This document shows, one piece after another, positions 26,157-35,989 of a stretch of 62,426 nucleotides of DNA. Position 1 is the stretch's first letter; every line of letters starts with the position of its first letter. The DNA comes from Oscillospiraceae bacterium (GTDB taxonomy: Bacteria > Bacillota > Clostridia > Oscillospirales > Oscillospiraceae). The DNA lies in assembly GCA_916988195.3 (NCBI GenBank), contig CAKASQ030000016.1, positions 1 to 62,426 of the forward strand. The letters run 5' to 3'. Made by a program: the position numbers and the translations under genes. The notes beneath the pieces were generated by a model. The model was not told the origin of the DNA, did not search any database, and was given only the letters and a program-made list of their open reading frames with translations.

Positions 26157-27391
26157 GAATCAACACCAAAGCATTTTGCGACCGCCTGATCTGGCTTCTG
26201 ACGCTGTTCTGGGTCGTGGCCATCTATCTGTTTACGATGGAAACGTGGGGGCGCTATCTTTATCTGGCCTTAGCTGTCGCTATCTTTTTGCTGACCGCGC
26301 TCCGAAACGGCGGCCGCATCCGCGTAAAGCTTTGCCGGTACCATGCGTATGTGCTGGCCTTCGTGGTCTATACCGGCTTTTCCGCTGCATGGGCGTGGGC
26401 GCCCGCGGAGGCGTTTTCCAAGTGCATTACGCTGCTGAATATTTTTATATGCTGCGCAATGATGTATCCCTATTACGCCCAGCAGGACTCCGCCGAGCCG
26501 CTGCTATCCATATTCATGTGGGCAGGTTACCTTGTTGCGCTCTATTCTATCCAGAAAATCGGCCTTACCGCCATATTGGAGGCCACCATATCGGCTCGCG
26601 CAAGAATGTATTTTGAATATAATAATGCCAACACGCTCGGCATGCTCTGCGCGCTGGCAATCGTAATCCAGGCCTACCGGTGGCTTTTCGGCCGCTTCTC
26701 ACTTTCGGCGCTGCTTTCTGTTCCGGCGCTGCTGATAGTTGCCGCATCTCAGAGCCGGAAGGCGATTTTGATGATCCCGCTTGGAATCATCATCCTTCTG
26801 TTCCTGAAAAATCTCGGAAACCGTAGCTTTTTCAAGAGCTTTTTCCGCATCGTTCTGTCCCTAGCGCTTTTCGCAGCAGTTCTTGTTCTGATTTCCCGAA
26901 TCAGCATCTTCCGGGGCGTCAACGAGCGGCTTACTTCTATGATCGCCTCGTTTACCGGCGAGGGCGCGGCAGACGGCTCGAGTCTGCTGCGCAAAAAAAT
27001 GCGCGAGGTCGGCTTTGCGCAGTTCCTGAAAACGCCGATTTTCGGCATCGGCATCGGCTGCTCGGACGTGCTTTTACAGCACACAATCAACAGAAGCACC
27101 TACCTTCACAACAATTACATTGAGCTCCTGGCCTGCGGCGGTATCGTCGGAACGGCTTTGTATTACGTTCCGAGGCTTGCCCTGCTCCGGGACTTTTGGA
27201 GCAGCCGTTTTTTGCGAAACCGGCAGGCCATCGCGTGCCTGGCGATTTTGCTGCTGCTTCTGATTATGGACTACGGCGCGGTAGCGTACTCGGAAAAGAT
27301 GCAGTACCTGTATCTGCTGATGCTGTTTGTGCAGGCGGACAAGCTGCGCGAAAGCAATCATCAGACTTTGGAGGATGGAGCGGACGAATGA
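26153..27391 (+). CDS. O-antigen ligase / Wzy-like polymerase, multi-pass membrane protein
   Basis: 412 residues with about ten hydrophobic helices and one large outer loop (about 290-330), which contains FGIGIGCSDV and the motif THLHNNYIELL-like (STYLHNNYIELLACGG). This His-Asn pattern is typical of the Wzy/WaaL/O-antigen-ligase superfamily. It probably polymerises repeat units delivered by the flippase at 28451. Overlaps both neighbours by four bases. Confidence 0.86.
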   Translation: MRINTKAFCDRLIWLLTLFWVVAIYLFTMETWGRYLYLALAVAIFLLTALRNGGRIRVKLCRYHAYVLAFVVYTGFSAAWAWAPAEAFSKCITLLNIFICCAMMYPYYAQQDSAEPLLSIFMWAGYLVALYSIQKIGLTAILEATISARARMYFEYNNANTLGMLCALAIVIQAYRWLFGRFSLSALLSVPALLIVAASQSRKAILMIPLGIIILLFLKNLGNRSFFKSFFRIVLSLALFAAVLVLISRISIFRGVNERLTSMIASFTGEGAADGSSLLRKKMREVGFAQFLKTPIFGIGIGCSDVLLQHTINRSTYLHNNYIELLACGGIVGTALYYVPRLALLRDFWSSRFLRNRQAIACLAILLLLLIMDYGAVAYSEKMQYLYLLMLFVQADKLRESNHQTLEDGADE

Positions 27392-28311
27392 ACCGGATGC
27401 AGCGTTACACGGAAAAGCTCAAAAAATACTGCGCGGACAGCTCTTACCGCTTTGTGGTCAACGCGGCGCTGGGGCTGTATAACAGCATACCGGACAGAGA
27501 CTATCTGGAGCGGAAATTTGAGGCGCTGATGGGCACGCCGCTGCATCTGGATGCGCCGCAGACCTTCAACGAAAAGCTCCAGTGGCTGAAGCTCTACGAC
27601 CGGAAGCCGGAATACACCAGGATGGTGGACAAATACCGCGTGCGGGAGTATATCACGCAAAAAATCGGCGCGGAGTATCTGATTCCGCTGCTCGGCGTGT
27701 GGGACAGCCCGGACGAAATCGACTTTGCCGTGCTGCCGGAGCAATTTGTGCTCAAGTGCAACCACAACTCTGGCCTCGGCATGTGCATCTGTAAGGATAA
27801 GTCCACCCTCGACCTGCGCAAGGTGCGCCGCGAGCTGAGAAAGGGTCTTCGGCAGGACTATTACCTCCCCGGAAGAGAATGGCCATATAAGGACGTTCCC
27901 AGAAAAATCATCGCGGAGAAATACATGTCGGATGGTTCCGGAAGCGATCTGCGTGACTATAAGTTTTACTGCTTCAACGGTGAGCCGCGCTTTTGCCAAG
28001 TGATTTCAAATCGCTCAACGAAAGAAACGATTGACTTTTTCGACATGGACTGGAATTTGCAGGATTTTACTGGTTTTGCTTTCCCTGGTTTCCCACACAG
28101 TGAAACAGAAATTATGCAGCCGCGAACGTTTTGCCGGATGCAGCAAATGGCAAGGATTCTGTCAAACTCGATACCATTTGTACGAATTGATTTTTATGAA
28201 GTAAACCGCAAGGCCTATTTTGGAGAAATTACATTCTTCCCTGCTTCCGGTTTTGGCGAATTTTCACCAGATAAGTGGAATTATACTTTAGGAAACTGGA
28301 TTCAGCTTTGA
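27388..28311 (+). CDS. ATP-grasp TupA-type glycosyltransferase-locus protein
   Basis: 307 residues from ATG 27388, overlapping the previous stop. The pattern TFNEKLQWLKLYDR, DKYRVREYI, LLGVWDSPDEIDF, FVLKCNHNSG, IIAEKYM and LRDYKFYCFNGEP defines the ATPgrasp_TupA family, common in surface-glycan loci. Its reaction in such loci is not firmly known; ATP-dependent ligation of an acidic or amino compound to the glycan, by analogy with teichuronopeptide synthesis, is the usual suggestion. Codon use becomes AT-richer in the last third and stays so in the flippase gene. Confidence 0.85.
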   Translation: MNRMQRYTEKLKKYCADSSYRFVVNAALGLYNSIPDRDYLERKFEALMGTPLHLDAPQTFNEKLQWLKLYDRKPEYTRMVDKYRVREYITQKIGAEYLIPLLGVWDSPDEIDFAVLPEQFVLKCNHNSGLGMCICKDKSTLDLRKVRRELRKGLRQDYYLPGREWPYKDVPRKIIAEKYMSDGSGSDLRDYKFYCFNGEPRFCQVISNRSTKETIDFFDMDWNLQDFTGFAFPGFPHSETEIMQPRTFCRMQQMARILSNSIPFVRIDFYEVNRKAYFGEITFFPASGFGEFSPDKWNYTLGNWIQL

Positions 28312-28450
28312 TGCAGTAAGCAACATGAACGCATATTTTACGAAATACCCATTTTTTCATCGTTAAAATGATTCCGAATGAATCTTGCACTCTAATTCGA
28401 TGCATTTGAAAACCGCAAAGAAAGAAGTACCACAACGGGGCTAATCGCAA

Positions 28451-29941
28451 ATGACTAGAAAAACAAAACTTGTTATGAATATAGGCGCTGCCTTCACAAA
28501 GCAGGTCATTACCGTCATCTGCGGCTTCGTTTTACCTCGCTATATTTTGAAGGGATACGGCTCAGAGGTAAACGGCTTGCTTACCTCCATCACACAGTTT
28601 TTGAGCTTCATCTCTTTTCTCGAACTGGGCGTTGGCGCAGTGGTTCAGTCTAATCTCTATGCACCGCTTGCCAAAAGAGATGACGAAGCCATTAGCCGAA
28701 TCGTAGTTTCATCAGAAAAGTTCTTTCGAACGCTTTCTTTCATTTTTATCGGCTATGTTGCTTTTTTAATTCTTCTTTTCCCCAGATTTGTCGCTTCTGG
28801 CTTTCCCTTCTTTTACACTGTAAGTTTAATTATTATTATCGCGGTCAGTTCGTTCGCGCAAAACTATCTTGGGGTTACCTATCAGCTGCTTCTGAATGCG
28901 GATCAAAAAGCGTTTATTCAGATGTCTATCCAGTGTGTGACGCTTCTTATAAACACCGGTGTCAGCATATTGTTCATACAAAAGGGATTCTCAATTCAGC
29001 TCGTAAAGCTATCCACTGCCGCCCTGTTTCTGATTCGGCCAATCATTCAAACGATTTACGTACATCATCACTACAATATCAATTGGAAAATTCAATTTGC
29101 AGGAGAGCCCATTCAGCAAAAGTGGAACGGCTTTGCACAGCACGTCGCAGCAGTTGTTGTTGCAAATACAGACGTTGTTGTATTGACATTTTTAGATACC
29201 TTAAAAAATGTCTCTGTCTATTCCGTGTATCACAGTATTTCTTATGGTGTTGAACAGACGATCATGACGATGTCTACCGGTTTGGAAGCCATGTGGGGAA
29301 ATATGCTGGCAAACCGTGAACAGGAGCGACTGACTGCATCATTTTCTTTCACGGAATGGCTCGTTCACAACGGTATATCGTTTGTATTCGTCCTGACAGG
29401 AATTTTGATTGTTCCCTTTATTCAAATCTATACGCAAGGAATATCCGACGCCAATTATATTCTTCCAATATTCGGTGTCATTCTGACCTCTGCGTTTGGT
29501 ATGCAGTGTCTGCGTTTACCATATTTTTTGATCATTAAAGCGGCCGGGCATTACAAGCAAACGCAGACTGCCTCCATAATTGAAATGCTGATCAATGTGG
29601 TGTTTTCGGTCGCGTTGGTGAAGCGGTTTGGCCTAAACGGCGTGGCGGTAGGAACGCTGGCCGCCATGCTGTACCACACATGCTATTTTGCGTGGTATCT
29701 CAGAACAAGAATTCTGAACAGACCCATTCGTTCTTTCTGCAAATATCTTGCAATCGACGTTGCGTACGTGCTGGTTTGCGCCTGCCTCACGCGCGGCTTT
29801 GCGCTTCGGGAGCTGTCCTATCTGGCGTGGGTCGTGCTTGCTCTGAAAGTAGGTGCTGTCTGTCTTGCCGTTCTGATTGCGGTAAACTGCGTTTTCTACC
29901 GCAGCACTATCCGCAAATTCATGCAGCGGCGCAAAAAATAA
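28451..29941 (+). CDS. Polysaccharide flippase (Wzx/MATE-like)
   Basis: 496 residues with about 12-14 hydrophobic helices and the N-terminal signature FTKQVITVICGFVLPRYILKGYGSEVNGLL of MviN/Wzx-type transporters (seen as separate short blocks). It should move the lipid-linked unit across the membrane. The gene is clearly AT-richer than its neighbours and has a weak ribosome site after a 139-base gap, also AT-rich. Both suggest independent acquisition of this part of the locus. Confidence 0.9.
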   Translation: MTRKTKLVMNIGAAFTKQVITVICGFVLPRYILKGYGSEVNGLLTSITQFLSFISFLELGVGAVVQSNLYAPLAKRDDEAISRIVVSSEKFFRTLSFIFIGYVAFLILLFPRFVASGFPFFYTVSLIIIIAVSSFAQNYLGVTYQLLLNADQKAFIQMSIQCVTLLINTGVSILFIQKGFSIQLVKLSTAALFLIRPIIQTIYVHHHYNINWKIQFAGEPIQQKWNGFAQHVAAVVVANTDVVVLTFLDTLKNVSVYSVYHSISYGVEQTIMTMSTGLEAMWGNMLANREQERLTASFSFTEWLVHNGISFVFVLTGILIVPFIQIYTQGISDANYILPIFGVILTSAFGMQCLRLPYFLIIKAAGHYKQTQTASIIEMLINVVFSVALVKRFGLNGVAVGTLAAMLYHTCYFAWYLRTRILNRPIRSFCKYLAIDVAYVLVCACLTRGFALRELSYLAWVVLALKVGAVCLAVLIAVNCVFYRSTIRKFMQRRKK

Positions 29942-29990
29942 CGCCCGCTTTTGCGTGCGGCATCCGGAATGTGAGAAAGGGACAACATAT

Positions 29991-31013
29991 ATGACCATTT
30001 TCATTACCGGCGCGGCCGGGTTTATTGGCGCGAACCTGGCGAAGCGCGTTCTGACGGACGAGCCGGGGGCGCACGTCGTCGGGCTGGACAACCTGAACGA
30101 CTACTATGACGTCCGGCTCAAGCAGGCGCGGCTGGCAGAGCTCGAGGCGTTCGAGAACTTCACGTTCATCCGCGGAGACCTTGCCGACAAGCGCCTGATT
30201 TCCGACCTCTTCGCGCGATACCGGCCGCAGATCGTCGTGAATCTCGCCGCGCAGGCAGGCGTGCGGTACTCCATCACGAACCCCGATGTGTACATCGAAA
30301 GCAACATCATTGGCTTCTACAACATTCTGGAAGCTTGCAGGCAGCATCCGGTCGAGCATCTGGTCTATGCTTCGTCCTCCTCCGTTTACGGCTCCAACTC
30401 AAAAGTTCCATACGCGACCGAGGACAAGGTGGATAATCCCGTCTCGCTCTACGCCGCAACCAAAAAATCCAACGAGCTTTTGGCACACGCCTACGCCAAA
30501 CTCTACGACATCCCCTGTACCGGCCTGCGCTTTTTTACCGTCTACGGCCCCGCCGGCCGGCCGGACATGGCCTATTTCAGCTTCACCAACAAGCTCCGCG
30601 CCGGTGAGACGATTCAGATTTTCAACTACGGAAACTGCAAGCGCGACTTTACGTACATCGACGATATCGTCGAGGGTGTACTCCGCGTCATGCGCAGGCC
30701 GCCGGAGCGGAAAACGGGCACGGATGGCCTTCCCGTTCCGCCCTACGCGCTCTATAACATCGGCAACAGCCAACCCGAGAACCTGCTGGATTTCGTCCGG
30801 ATTTTGTCCGAAGAGCTGGTGCGCGCCGGGGTTTTGCCGGAGGATTATGATTTCGCCGCGCATCAAAAGCTCGTCCCCATGCAGCCCGGAGACGTTCCAG
30901 TCACCTACGCCGACACAGCCCCTCTGGAGCGCGACTTCGGCTTCAGGCCTCACACGCCCCTTCGCGAGGGCCTGCGAAGGTTTGCGCAGTGGTACCACGA
31001 TTTTTATATGTGA
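29991..31013 (+). CDS. UDP-glucuronate 4-epimerase-like NAD-dependent epimerase
   Basis: 340 residues from ATG 29991 with AAAGGG before it. Extended SDR: TGAAGFIGANLAKRVL at the N-terminus, AAQAGVRYSITNP, the catalytic Tyr-x-x-x-Lys in YAATKKSNELL (about 154), and RFFTVYGPAGRPDMA. These blocks are those of UDP-GlcA 4-epimerases, which make UDP-galacturonate. The substrate could come from the UDP-glucose dehydrogenase encoded at 31596, so the two genes form a two-step route. Confidence 0.88.
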   Translation: MTIFITGAAGFIGANLAKRVLTDEPGAHVVGLDNLNDYYDVRLKQARLAELEAFENFTFIRGDLADKRLISDLFARYRPQIVVNLAAQAGVRYSITNPDVYIESNIIGFYNILEACRQHPVEHLVYASSSSVYGSNSKVPYATEDKVDNPVSLYAATKKSNELLAHAYAKLYDIPCTGLRFFTVYGPAGRPDMAYFSFTNKLRAGETIQIFNYGNCKRDFTYIDDIVEGVLRVMRRPPERKTGTDGLPVPPYALYNIGNSQPENLLDFVRILSEELVRAGVLPEDYDFAAHQKLVPMQPGDVPVTYADTAPLERDFGFRPHTPLREGLRRFAQWYHDFYM

Positions 31014-31044
31014 AACCTGTTACGCCTCGAAGGGAGCCTTTACA

Positions 31045-31599
31045 ATGTCAAACAGGCATTCTGCGCCGTCTCGGTTGGAACTTGATTATGCACGCTACCC
31101 CCGGAAGAACGAAATGCCGCAATTTCAAAAATACTATCGAAAGGCGCAGGCCGCCACGTTTCCCCCGCTTCGCTTGCTGTACCGCGTGCTTTTTCGCTTA
31201 ACCCGCAATTCCCATCTGGTTGACCTTTCCATAGACTGCGACATCGGCGGTGGGCTGTATCTCGGGCACCCGCACTGCATTACCATTAACCCCTCCGCTC
31301 GGATCGGACAAAATGTCAATATTCATAAGGGCGTTACCATCGGTCAGGAAAATCGCGGCGCGCGCAAGGGCGTTCCGACCATCGGAAATAATGTATGGAT
31401 TGGGGTCAATGCAACCATCGTCGGTAATATAATAATCGGCGACGACGTGCTGATCGCGCCAAACACTTATGTAAACTGCAATATTCCATCGCACTGCGTC
31501 GTGCTTGGGAATCCATGTCAAATCAAGCCAAATGCGCATGCAACAGAAGGTTACGTCAACCGAACCGTTCCGTTCTATGAACAAGGAGAAACTGTATGA
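31045..31599 (+). CDS. Hexapeptide-repeat acetyltransferase (serine O-acetyltransferase-like)
   Basis: 184 residues, AGGGAG site. Left-handed beta-helix repeats run from about residue 65: [59 protein letters not shown], with the catalytic His in LGHPHCITI or IHKGVTIG. The short N-terminal helical part differs from true CysE, so an O- or N-acetyl transfer to a glycan is more likely than cysteine synthesis. Overlaps the next gene by four bases. Confidence 0.85.
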   Translation: MSNRHSAPSRLELDYARYPRKNEMPQFQKYYRKAQAATFPPLRLLYRVLFRLTRNSHLVDLSIDCDIGGGLYLGHPHCITINPSARIGQNVNIHKGVTIGQENRGARKGVPTIGNNVWIGVNATIVGNIIIGDDVLIAPNTYVNCNIPSHCVVLGNPCQIKPNAHATEGYVNRTVPFYEQGETV

Positions 31600-32834
31600 A
31601 ACTTGCCGTTGCCGGAACCGGCTATGTGGGTCTTTCTCTGGCAGTGCTGCTGGCGCAGCACAATGAGGTCGTGGCGGTCGACGTCCTCCCAGAGCGCGTT
31701 GCGCTGGTCAACGACCGAAAATCAACCATTCAGGACGAATACATCGAACAATATCTGGCGGAAAAGCAGCTCCATCTCTCGGCGACGTTAGACGCGGAGG
31801 CGGCATATCGGGACGCAGAATTTGTCATCATCGCTGCGCCCACGAACTACGACAGCGAGAAAAATTTCTTCGACACCTCGGCGGTCGAGTCGGTCATCCG
31901 GCTCGTCATGCAGGCCAACCCGGACGCCATCATGGTCATAAAATCCACGGTTCCGGTCGGTTTTACCGCAGCGGTCAGAGAAAAATACGGCTGCAAAAAC
32001 ATCCTGTTCAGCCCGGAATTTCTGCGCGAATCGAAAGCGCTGTACGATAATTTGTACCCAAGCCGAATTATCGTCGGCACGGATATGCAGGACGAGCAGC
32101 TGGTCAAGGCGGCGAACACGTTTGCGAAGCTGCTGCAAGAGGGTGCGCTCAAAGAAAATATCGACACGCTCATCATGGGTTTTACAGAAGCCGAAGCCGT
32201 CAAGTTGTTTGCCAATACATATCTCGCGCTGCGCGTCAGCTATTTCAACGAGCTCGACACTTACGCCGAGATGAAGGGGCTCGACACGCAGCAGATTATT
32301 CAGGGTGTGTGCTTAGACCCCAGAATTGGAACGCATTACAATAACCCATCCTTCGGTTACGGCGGGTACTGCCTCCCCAAGGACACCAAGCAACTGCTCG
32401 CGAACTACGCCGACGTTCCGCAGAACATGGTCTCGGCCATCGTCGAGTCCAACCGCACGCGCAAGGATTTTATCGCCGACCGTGTGCTGCAAAAGGCGGG
32501 CTATTACGGTTACATCGAAGACAACCAGTATAACGCAGCCGCCGAGCAGCCCTGTACCATCGGCGTGTACCGCCTGACCATGAAGGCCGGCTCGGATAAC
32601 TTCCGCCAGTCGTCCATTCAGGGTGTCATGAAGCGCATCAAGGCAAAAGGCGCGACGGTCATCATCTACGAACCGTCCTTAAAAGACGGCACGACCTTCT
32701 TCGGAAGCCGCATCGTCAATGATCTGAATACGTTCAAGCAGCAAAGCAAAGCCATCATCGCCAATCGCTACGATCCATGCCTCGACGATGTCGCGGAAAA
32801 GGTCTATACAAGGGATATTTTCCGCCGCGATTAA
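31596..32834 (+). CDS. UDP-glucose 6-dehydrogenase family protein
   Basis: 412 residues. NAD-binding [14 protein letters not shown] at the start, KSTVPVGFT (about 115), [18 protein letters not shown] and the catalytic Cys in [14 protein letters not shown] (about 257). The family oxidises UDP-glucose to UDP-glucuronate in two NAD-dependent steps. It completes the uronic-acid branch with the epimerase at 29991. Last gene of the operon; no clear terminator follows. Confidence 0.92.
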   Translation: MKLAVAGTGYVGLSLAVLLAQHNEVVAVDVLPERVALVNDRKSTIQDEYIEQYLAEKQLHLSATLDAEAAYRDAEFVIIAAPTNYDSEKNFFDTSAVESVIRLVMQANPDAIMVIKSTVPVGFTAAVREKYGCKNILFSPEFLRESKALYDNLYPSRIIVGTDMQDEQLVKAANTFAKLLQEGALKENIDTLIMGFTEAEAVKLFANTYLALRVSYFNELDTYAEMKGLDTQQIIQGVCLDPRIGTHYNNPSFGYGGYCLPKDTKQLLANYADVPQNMVSAIVESNRTRKDFIADRVLQKAGYYGYIEDNQYNAAAEQPCTIGVYRLTMKAGSDNFRQSSIQGVMKRIKAKGATVIIYEPSLKDGTTFFGSRIVNDLNTFKQQSKAIIANRYDPCLDDVAEKVYTRDIFRRD

Positions 32835-32907
32835 CTTCCCGCAAAACGAATCTTGTACCGTCAAGATTTATGCGCAAATTTATTTGCAGACTCCGGCAGA
32901 CCTGAAG

Positions 32908-33212
32908 TCAGCCGGCAACGGAAACGTCATCCATGACCGCTTCCAAGTGCTTCGTGTTCATGTAATTCTTGTTGCTCCACTGGGTGCCCGCCACATGGCG
33001 AAGCCTCGCGCAGACTAGCATTAGGGCGGAATTTCCATCGGGGAACGTCCCCACCACGCGAGTCCTGCGGCGATCTCACGGTTCAGCCGCTCGATCACAT
33101 TGTTGGTACGGATACGCGTCCAATGCTCTCTGGGAAAATCGCAGGAGGTCAGCGTTTCTTCCATTCCTTGCTCCGGATGACTTCTCTGCATCCCGTCCGG
33201 GCAAGTCGGCAA
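32908..33212 (-). pseudogene. IS256-family transposase remnant
   Basis: Only the C-terminal part is left, split over two frames. The first frame reads HWTRIRTNNVIERLNREI, then a one-base shift near 33078 continues as RRRTRVVGTFPDGNSALMLV and on to the TGA at 32908. These are conserved IS256/mutator-type transposase segments; the catalytic DDE domain is missing. The stretch 32835-33219 holds nothing else I can support. Confidence 0.82.
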
Positions 33213-33219
33213 ACACGGG

Positions 33220-33248
33220 TTGCAGAGCGGAACCGGTCGTATTATAAT
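33220..33248 (+). promoter_or_regulatory. Promoter of the aminotransferase gene
   Basis: TTGCAG, a 17-bp spacer and TATAAT, 51 bases before the start codon. It lies just outside the transposase remnant. Confidence 0.68.
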
Positions 33249-33298
33249 AGTACCGCAATCCGTCGGTTTTCGGCGAACAAACAGAAATGAGGCATATT

Positions 33299-34510
33299 AT
33301 GCATTACGATTTTACGACCATTTATGACCGCCATGGAATGGACGCGCTGGCTGTCGACGGGGTCGGCTCCATGCCGGGCTTTTCCCCCGACGCGCCCAAG
33401 AACGGCACGACATTTCTTCCCATGTGGGTCGCGGATATGAACTTTGCAACCGTCCCTACCATTCCGCAGGCCATCGCTGCGCGCATCCAGCACCCCCTCT
33501 TCGGTTATTTCCGCCCGTCGGAGGCATATTACAAGGCCATCATCGACTGGCAACGGACACAGAACGGCGTGGAAGGTCTTCTTCCGGAGCACATCGGCTA
33601 TGAAAACGGCGTGCTGGGCGGCGTTGTGTCAGCCTTAAACGTCTACTGCTCCAAGGGCGATAACGTCCTCGTCCTGAGCCCGACCTACGTCGGCTTTACA
33701 AGCAGCCTTGAGAATAACGGCTACCATATCATCCACAGCGAGCTCAAACGGGACGAACATGGCATCTGGCGCATGGACTATCCGGACATGGAAGAAAAGA
33801 TCGTCCGCCATAAGATCCACGCTACTATCGTCTGCTCGCCGCACAACCCCTGCGGCAGAGTCTGGGAGCGCTGGGAGCTGGAGCAGGCCATGGAGCTGTT
33901 CCGCAAGCACGACGTGATGGTCGTGAGCGACGAGATTTGGTCGGACCTCACCATGCCGGGCTACCAGCACATCCCCACACAGTCCATCAGTGAGGACGCG
34001 AAGCTGCGCACCATCGCGCTCTATGCCCCGTCCAAAACCTTCAACCTCGCGGGTCTCGTCGGAAGCTACCACGTGATTTATAACAAACTGCTCCGCGACC
34101 GTGTGGACAAGGAGTCTTCCCTTTCCCACTACGACGAAATGAACGTTCTTTCCATGCACGCGCTCGTCGGCGCTTATTCTGCCGAAGGCCGCCAGTGGCT
34201 AACGGAGCTGCGCGAGGTGCTGCAATCGAATATCGACTATGTCTGCGATTTCCTCGAAGCGCAGCTTCCCGGCGTGACGTGCGCAAAGCCCCAAGGTACC
34301 TACATGGTCTTCGTCGACTGCACCCAGTACTGCGCGGCTCACGAGCTCACGATGGACACGATCTTAAAGCGCGGCTGGGACGCAGGCGTGGGCTGGCAGG
34401 ATGGACGGCCGTTCCACGGCGCGCACCATATCCGCCTGAATCTGGCCCTGCCGCACGCGCTCGTCATCGAGGCCTGCAAGCGCATGAAGCAGTCTGTCTT
34501 CTGCGACTGA
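33299..34510 (+). CDS. MalY/PatB-type pyridoxal-phosphate aminotransferase or C-S lyase
   Basis: 403 residues from ATG 33299, placed six bases after GAGG; ATG 33287 lies before that site. Fold type I class: LPMWVADMNFATVP at the N-terminus, PLFGYFRP, VVSALNVY, SPHNPCGRVW, VSDEIWSDL and the PLP Lys in PSKTFNLAGL (about 246). The family cleaves cystathionine or makes related transaminations. No partner genes nearby, so the exact substrate is open. Confidence 0.9.
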   Translation: MHYDFTTIYDRHGMDALAVDGVGSMPGFSPDAPKNGTTFLPMWVADMNFATVPTIPQAIAARIQHPLFGYFRPSEAYYKAIIDWQRTQNGVEGLLPEHIGYENGVLGGVVSALNVYCSKGDNVLVLSPTYVGFTSSLENNGYHIIHSELKRDEHGIWRMDYPDMEEKIVRHKIHATIVCSPHNPCGRVWERWELEQAMELFRKHDVMVVSDEIWSDLTMPGYQHIPTQSISEDAKLRTIALYAPSKTFNLAGLVGSYHVIYNKLLRDRVDKESSLSHYDEMNVLSMHALVGAYSAEGRQWLTELREVLQSNIDYVCDFLEAQLPGVTCAKPQGTYMVFVDCTQYCAAHELTMDTILKRGWDAGVGWQDGRPFHGAHHIRLNLALPHALVIEACKRMKQSVFCD

Positions 34511-34580
34511 TTTTCTGGCATACTTCCGTTTCTTCCGCATAGAATAAAAGGTAATGCTTTTATGGTTGGAGGGAACGGCA

Positions 34581-34670
34581 ATGGATAAGCCTATTTTTGT
34601 GCCCGCGCCGCAGGGCGACGTGGACGATCTGATTTTCGCGGACTGCGAATGGCGCGCCAGTGAGCGCTGA
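34581..34670 (+). CDS. Short acidic ORF of unknown function, 29 residues
   Basis: ATG 34581 is seven bases after GGAGGG, an excellent site, and the ORF ends TGA at 34670, just before a terminator. The peptide begins MDKPIFVPAPQGDVDD and ends in FADCEWRASER. I do not recognise it. The good ribosome site and its own terminator argue that it is translated. It could be a small protein or a leader. Confidence 0.45.
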   Translation: MDKPIFVPAPQGDVDDLIFADCEWRASER

Positions 34671-34681
34671 CCGGTAAAATC

Positions 34682-34718
34682 GAGGGAAAGGAGCACGAAC
34701 CGGCTTCTTTCCCTCTTT
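34682..34718 (+). terminator. Intrinsic terminator upstream of prfB
   Basis: GAGGGAAAG and CTTTCCCTC form a perfect 9-bp stem with a 16-base loop, followed by only three T. The T run merges into the -35 hexamer of the prfB promoter. Confidence 0.5.
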
Positions 34719-34744
34719 ACATGTTCTGTATTTTAGGGTATAAT
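34716..34744 (+). promoter_or_regulatory. Promoter of prfB
   Basis: TTTACA, a 17-bp spacer and TATAAT, 47 bases before the start. Confidence 0.75.
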
Positions 34745-34791
34745 ACCTCAGGATTTACGATGAAAATTTGAAATACTGGGATTGACGAACT

Positions 34792-35922
34792 ATGATGATT
34801 GAATTTGATGAGTATAAGGTCAAGCTGAACGGTCTGAAACCGAAGCTCGACGAGCTGGCCGCTTCGCTCGGCATCGAGCGCTGCAAGGAGGATATTGAGC
34901 GGCTGCATGCACAGATCGAGTCTCCGGGCTTCTGGGACAACGCGGAGGTTTCGCAGAAGGTCATGAAGCAGGCGCGGCAGGTCGAGGCGAAGGTCGAGCG
35001 GTATGAAAAAATGTGCAGCCACTGGGAAGACCTCATGACGATCTGCGAGATGGCCATTGAAGAAAACGACGACTCGATGCTCGAGGAACTTAAAGAGGGC
35101 TACACGGCGCTCGAAGAAGAGATGGAGCGTGAGCGGCTCGAGACGCTTTTGTCCGGCGAATACGACGGAAACAACGCCATCGTCTCGTTCCAGGCCGGCG
35201 CCGGCGGCACCGAGGCGCAGGATTGGGCGCAGATGCTCTACCGCATGTACACGCACTGGGTCGAGGGTCATGGCTTAACGTACAAAATTTTAGATTATCT
35301 CGACGGCGACGAGGCAGGCATCAAATCCGCCAGCATTCTCGTTGAGGGCACAAACGCCTACGGACTTCTCAAGAGCGAAAACGGCGTGCACCGGCTCGTG
35401 CGCGTCTCCCCCTTTGACGCGAACGCCCGCCGCCAGACCTCGTTTGCGGCTGTGGAAGTGATTCCCGAAATCGCGGACGACACGAAGGATGTGGACATCC
35501 GCCCCGAGGATATCGAAATGCAGGTCTACCGCTCCTCCGGCGCGGGCGGCCAGCACATCAATAAAACATCCTCGGCTGTGCGCCTGATTCATAAGCCGAC
35601 CGGCATTGTCGTCTCCTGCCAGACGCAGCGTGACCAATTCCAGAACAAGGAGACCTGCATGCGCATGCTCCGCTCAAAGCTGATTGAAATCAAGGAGCGC
35701 GAGCATCTGGACAAAATCTCCGACATCAAGGGCACGCAGCTCAAGATCGAGTGGGGTAGTCAGATCCGCAACTACGTCTTCATGCCCTACACCCTCGTCA
35801 AGGACACGCGCACGGGCTTTGAGACCTCGAACATCAACGCTGTCATGGACGGCGACCTCGATGGCTTTATCAACGCCTACCTCACCTGCGCAGCCACCAA
35901 TACGTGGGTCACAAAATCGTAA
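34792..35922 (+). CDS. prfB: Peptide chain release factor 2
   Basis: 376 residues. Recognises UGA and UAA in the ribosomal A site and triggers peptide release. The GGQ motif is in SSGAGGQHINKTSSAVRL (about 252), and the stop-codon reading SPF tripeptide is in RVSPFDANARR. Length is normal. The frame runs unbroken through residues 20-35, so the programmed frameshift seen in many prfB genes is absent here. The ribosome site is weak. Confidence 0.97.
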   Translation: MMIEFDEYKVKLNGLKPKLDELAASLGIERCKEDIERLHAQIESPGFWDNAEVSQKVMKQARQVEAKVERYEKMCSHWEDLMTICEMAIEENDDSMLEELKEGYTALEEEMERERLETLLSGEYDGNNAIVSFQAGAGGTEAQDWAQMLYRMYTHWVEGHGLTYKILDYLDGDEAGIKSASILVEGTNAYGLLKSENGVHRLVRVSPFDANARRQTSFAAVEVIPEIADDTKDVDIRPEDIEMQVYRSSGAGGQHINKTSSAVRLIHKPTGIVVSCQTQRDQFQNKETCMRMLRSKLIEIKEREHLDKISDIKGTQLKIEWGSQIRNYVFMPYTLVKDTRTGFETSNINAVMDGDLDGFINAYLTCAATNTWVTKS

Positions 35923-35959
35923 TTTTTCGCACATTTTGTGGTTTCGCAAGAAAAAGTTC

Positions 35960-35989
35960 TTGCAATTCTGTTCCCATCTGTGGTATAAT
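35960..35989 (+). promoter_or_regulatory. Promoter of secG
   Basis: TTGCAA, an 18-bp spacer and TATAAT, about 100 bases before the secG start. Confidence 0.7.

Noticed and set aside
34792-34900. Programmed frameshift site in prfB
   Set aside because: The frame is open from the ATG through the usual position; no in-frame TGA.
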